Positions 60,601-64,000 of a stretch of DNA of 64,000 nt are shown piece by piece. Source of the stretch: Lonicera japonica (Eukaryota; Streptophyta; Magnoliopsida; Dipsacales; Caprifoliaceae); the NCBI GenBank assembly GCA_021464415.1, contig CM038467.1, positions 20,379,511 to 20,443,510 on the forward strand, given 5' to 3'. The notes beneath the pieces are model-generated. The model ran no database searches. It saw nothing but the letters and a program-made list of their open reading frames with translations, and was not told the origin of the DNA. The position numbers and the translations under genes were made by a program. Position 1 is the first letter of the stretch, and every line of letters begins with the position of its first letter.

Positions 60601-61652
60601 TATTAATGCGCACTTTATGAGCGTGTGAATGCCAAATCTCAATAATGCACGATTAACTTTAATAACTAATTCACTTTAGCCTAAACAATCCTTGGAAAAG
60701 TTATAATAACCAGAATCATGTATATATTTCTGATTCTTAATAAAAAAAATTGATAACCATTTACCTCTCAATCAGTTTTCATATATCCAAAATTTAACAC
60801 TATTACCCAACTTCGAATCATGAAAGGCAATCACGTCGAAGCAGATCTCAAAATTCAATTAATCAATTGTAAATTTGCATATCAAGAAATAATTAAATTC
60901 TAATTCATCGAGTGCTTGGAAGCCTGAAATGAAAATTTCTGAAGGTTATAACAAAACATGTTATAAATTACTGTATGTAATTTAAAATTTTATCTCGAGG
61001 CATTAACAGCGAGTGTACCCACTAGATCTAATACAGAGTTGGAGTGAATTTGCTAGTTCTATAATTAAAAGCAGATCTAAATCATAGATACGCCAACAAA
61101 TATAAAAAAAACTCGAACAAATCACAAACCTGCTTTAACAGAAGCATCAGCCTGAGCAACATTCCTCGACATGGCGGTGAGAAGAGCGATCCCATGCTCC
61201 GCAGCCGCAACCGTATTAGCCGTCGGCGCGTTCACAACCAAACAACCGTGCTCCGTCGCCGCCGCCAAATCCACGTTATCGATCCCCACACCGGCGCGTC
61301 CAACGACCTTGAGCCTTCCAGCGGACGACTCGAACACCTCTCGGCTTACCTTAGTACCGCTCCTTACAATCAAAGCATCGCATAGAGAGATCTTCGTGCA
61401 TAGCTCCTCGGGACTCAAATTATACGAGCAATCAACGTTAGCAAAATCCTTCAACAGGTCCAGCCCGGCCTCCCCGAGCTTTTCGGCCACGAGGACCGTC
61501 GGCTTCGCGTTGACGGCAAAGACGATGAGAGTACGGGGAGATTGACAGCGGCGGAGGGTGACGGCGGAGGTGAAGGCGGGGGATAGGGGGAGCTTCCATG
61601 AGAGAGAGGAGGGTTTTGGGGTGGTGAGAAGGTTTGATGAGGAAGCGGCCAT
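57621..61652 (-). CDS. PGDH: D-3-phosphoglycerate dehydrogenase, plastid
   Basis: Exons on the minus strand: 61652-61130, 59844-59468, 59182-59072, 58967-58872 and 58292-57621; 1,779 bp, 592 residues, ending TAG. The enzyme oxidises 3-phosphoglycerate with NAD+ to 3-phosphohydroxypyruvate, the first step of the phosphorylated serine pathway in plastids. Residues 1 to about 48 form a transit peptide. The NAD-binding fold has [19 protein letters not shown] (glycines at about 196-201). Catalytic residues are Arg280 (VARGGVID), Glu309 (FTVEPPPKD) and His328 (TPHLGAST). An allosteric substrate-binding segment lies in the middle, and a regulatory ACT domain spans about 518-592 ([20 protein letters not shown]), so serine feedback is plausible. 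Plants have several isoforms; which one this is cannot be decided here. Confidence 0.96.
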
Positions 61653-61741
61653 TGGAATGGGGTTTTGGGGAGATCGGGAAATGCGTATCTGGGAAGATGC
61701 GGGGGCTAACTTGTGCCGTTAACAGGTTGTAGGAGTGGAGG

Positions 61742-61749
61742 TATTTATA
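61742..61749 (-). promoter_or_regulatory. TATA box candidate of PGDH
   Basis: On the minus strand this reads TATAAATA, 90 bp upstream of the ATG at 61652, in the context CCCGCTATAAATACC. Confidence 0.6.
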
Positions 61750-61995
61750 GCGGGCTCGTTGGTTTTTGTTTGAGTAAGTGCAGAGGGTACTTGAGATTTG
61801 AGAATTACGGATGAATTAGGGAGTGACAAGTTACACGCGCCTGTGATTTGTGCGGGAAACTCGGTGAGGGTTGGTGCGTTAAAGTCGAATTAATCTTCAA
61901 TAAATTTTGTGATTTTTTTTATTTTTTTTTAGCTATCAAAGCGAGAACGGTACAAATTATCAAGTTGAAATAGTGTACGAGACAAATCATTATTT

Positions 61996-62329
61996 ATATC
62001 CGTTTGATAATAATAATATAAAAAATAAAAATAAAAATTATTGATTTTAGTGGAAATTTGAAAAATAAGTTAAGATATCATGATAAAATGTCTTTTTATT
62101 TTGTAACTTTTTTTATAGATAAGTTTTTTTGATTGATTGAAGAAGAAAAATATTTTACGAAAAATTATGGAGGATGAATGATACTTACTCGTAAAATGAG
62201 CATAAAAGATAGCATCTCATCATATGTTTCAATTTATTTTTCAACTTTTTACCGAATCAAGTGTTTTTATTTTTTTTAAAAAAATTGTTTTTATTTTCCT
62301 TTTCTATATTGTCGTCAAACAAAGTCTTA
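61996..62329. mobile_element. MITE, family A copy 4
   Basis: The left end ATCCGTTTGATAATAATAAT and the inverted right end TAAGACTTTGTTTGACGACA match family A. The interior has AAAAATAAGTTAAGATATCATGA and ACTCGTAAAATGAGCATAAAA like the other copies. The ends are somewhat uncertain. Confidence 0.65.
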
Positions 62330-62420
62330 CTGTTTGAAGTAAATTAGACATAGTGATTAATGAAACTTTTAACCTATTTATAAGCATATAATATAATTGT
62401 TTAAATAATGAGTAGATATA

Positions 62421-62663
62421 TTGACACCCCTAAAAATACTCGGTAATACTTCTACTTTCAATCGATCCTTCGCAATCGAATAAGGTGTCTGTTATTCAGT
62501 TCTTGAGGGCCGAATATAAGCTTATATACTCAGTCCTTGACAACCGTGTAAGAAATTAATAAATTTATACTTAATCTTTGACAACCGAGTAATATATATC
62601 TTACTCGATTGTAAATGACTGAATGAAAGTAGAAAGGTTACCGAGTATTTTTTGATGTGCCAT
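62421..62663. mobile_element. MITE, family C (foldback)
   Basis: AAAAATACTCGGTAATACTTCTACTTTCA at the left pairs with the inverted right end, which reads AAATACTCGGTAACCTTTCT then ACTTTCA; these are terminal inverted repeats of about 35 bp. CTTGACAACCG appears twice inside. No second copy is seen in the window. Confidence 0.65.
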
Positions 62664-63139
62664 ATCATCACCCAAAATAATTATATTTATTATTCTTGAA
62701 TGAAAATTAAGTGATTATTTTGTATTACAAATTCGTGTGTGTTATAAAATAGTACGTGAAAAATGCATTTGAGTAGTTACGTTGAAAGTATTATAAGTTA
62801 AAATTTCTGATAAAACACAACGGAAGTATTTCAATATGTTTTTGTTTTGTGTTTTATTTAGAGGTCAGGGACTAAGGTAGTTAATAATTTTGCTTATCTT
62901 GTTTTTTCTTGTTAAGATTTAACTATTCTAGATCACTTTAGACTAGAGCAATAATTTGCACCATTGATTTAAATAATAAATGGCTCATATTTGTCTTTAT
63001 TCTTTAGTCTATATTTATATACTTGGCTAATTTACAGACGTATTACGTCTGTGAGTCGGACATATCTAACTTGAATGAAAAAATGAAACAAAATTACTTT
63101 GTGGCTTGATGGGTAAATATATATATACATAGTATTTAT

Positions 63140-63260
63140 AGTAAGGACTGATACCTTTTATGACGCTTTTGCGTCATAAAAATATTTTAGGAGTGTTTTT
63201 TATAATGCAAAAAGGGTCGTAAAAAGCACCGGTTCGTATGGACTGATCCTTACTAAAAAA
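63140..63260. mobile_element. Small foldback element with a perfect internal hairpin
   Basis: AGTAAGGACTGAT at the left faces ATCCTTACT at the right. At 63157-63180 TTTATGACGC, a TTTT loop and GCGTCATAAA form a perfect 10-bp stem. It resembles the subterminal pieces of plant DNA transposons; the family is unknown. Confidence 0.4.
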
Positions 63261-63407
63261 TTTCCGTATATATATATATATATATATGAATATATACTTA
63301 GCTTGAGAAACATTTAAGGCTGAAGTCTTACTGATAACATTTTTTTCTTATTTGTTATAAACACTTGTGCTTTTCAAAGAAGTAACCTTGAATTAGTTTA
63401 TCTACAC

Positions 63408-63591
63408 TAGTGCTTATTTGGTTTAAATTTTTGTCCGTTCATGAATTTTTAAATTGATAAATTCGAATTAGAATTCTCTTATATTCATTTCAAATAAGTT
63501 GAATCATAAGTTGATGATACTTAAATCTTTCATGTGAAATTGTTCTTTTAAACTTCAAAAACGAACAAAAATTCGAATCAAATGAGCACTA
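63408..63591. mobile_element. MITE, family B copy 2
   Basis: 184 bp, starting TAGTGCTTATTTGGTTTAAA and, inverted, TAGTGCTCATTTGATTCGAA, with matching extending through TTTTTGT(C/T)CGTT (about 32 bp). Same family as 17275-17454, including the interior GTTGAATCATAAGTT. Confidence 0.75.
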
Positions 63592-64000
63592 AGGTGTATC
63601 AAAAAATTATTAAAATACTTTTCATGGTTTAAAAAAGAAAAAAATTATATACTAACTAATTATAATTTTAAAATATAACTTTTAAATACACATGTCCCAA
63701 CTACTTAACGAATTCTATCACTCAATTTTAAATATATTACAGATATAGTAATCTATTTATGTATATAGGAATTGGAAGTATTTGTTATCGATTAAGATAC
63801 CAAATGGTCGGTAATTTTTTATTTTGTCCATGTGGTTATATTTTTTCAATAAAAAATTATTTGAAGAGATTCAAGTAGAACTCGTGAGTTTTAAATTAAA
63901 AGAAAAAAAAGAGACACTTTATCATTTAGCTACGTACTTAGGCTATTAAATATATAAACGAAGGGAATGAGGGTTTAACCAACCCCGAGGAGTTGGTGTG

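Larger units (their letters stand above)
61750..64000. other. Upstream flank of PGDH, AT-rich with MITEs
   Basis: No gene is seen. The stretch holds four inverted-repeat elements listed separately (61996, 62421, 63140 and 63408) and a (TA)n run near 63267-63288. Nothing is recognised in the last 400 bases. Confidence 0.45.

Noticed and set aside
61171..61545. Plus-strand 124-residue frame over PGDH exon 1
   Set aside because: It is an antisense shadow of the GC-rich first exon of PGDH.

Overview
This window is nuclear DNA from a flowering plant, most likely a eudicot. The genes have many short GT-AG introns, the intergenic DNA is very AT-rich, and plant-type Tat/Ty3-gypsy, Ty1-copia-like, LINE, SINE and MITE elements are everywhere. 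Two proteins carry plastid-type leaders. I cannot name the species.

Layout. 1-3.2 kb: AT-rich repeats and a decayed Helitron helicase. 3.2-20.5 kb (minus strand): a cyclase-family cluster with one six-exon gene (3194-8154), two extra copies of exon 1 alone (9999-10422 and 11193-11592), and a second complete six-exon gene (16072-20452). Both full genes have a truncated LINE in intron 1. 23.8-25.3 kb: a small, young, non-autonomous LTR element with a 5-bp target duplication, ending 35 bp before the start codon of an extracellular LRR gene (25306-26460). 26.5-28.1 kb: a tandem duplication and two interlocked MITEs. 28.6-40.6 kb: an old Tat-type Ty3-gypsy element (12 kb) with broken pol genes, a 69-bp tandem array, a decayed antisense ORF region, and a 1.5-kb solo LTR nested in its 3' LTR.

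40.6-64 kb: single-copy genes. These are a small lysine-rich gene that appears frameshifted in a CT run (42413-43151, +), SEP1 (stress-enhanced protein 1, 43892-45457, -), NHD1 (plastid Na+/H+ antiporter, 46877-53209, +) and 3-phosphoglycerate dehydrogenase (57621-61652, -). A decayed LINE holding a SINE lies between NHD1 and PGDH, and several MITEs follow PGDH.

How the genes relate. SEP1, NHD1 and PGDH all act in, or are expected in, the plastid, but they are independently transcribed and form no operon or pathway. From memory, Arabidopsis has cyclase-SEP1-PGDH neighbours on chromosome 4 and PGDH-NHD1 neighbours on chromosome 3, so this window looks like the unfractionated ancestral order. 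The most interesting feature is the cyclase cluster. Three tandem first exons share the same splice-donor position and phase and lie upstream of a single set of exons 2-6, which could allow alternative-first-exon choice. All splice joints given here were built by hand from GT/AG sites, frame continuity and remembered family sequence; no search was run.
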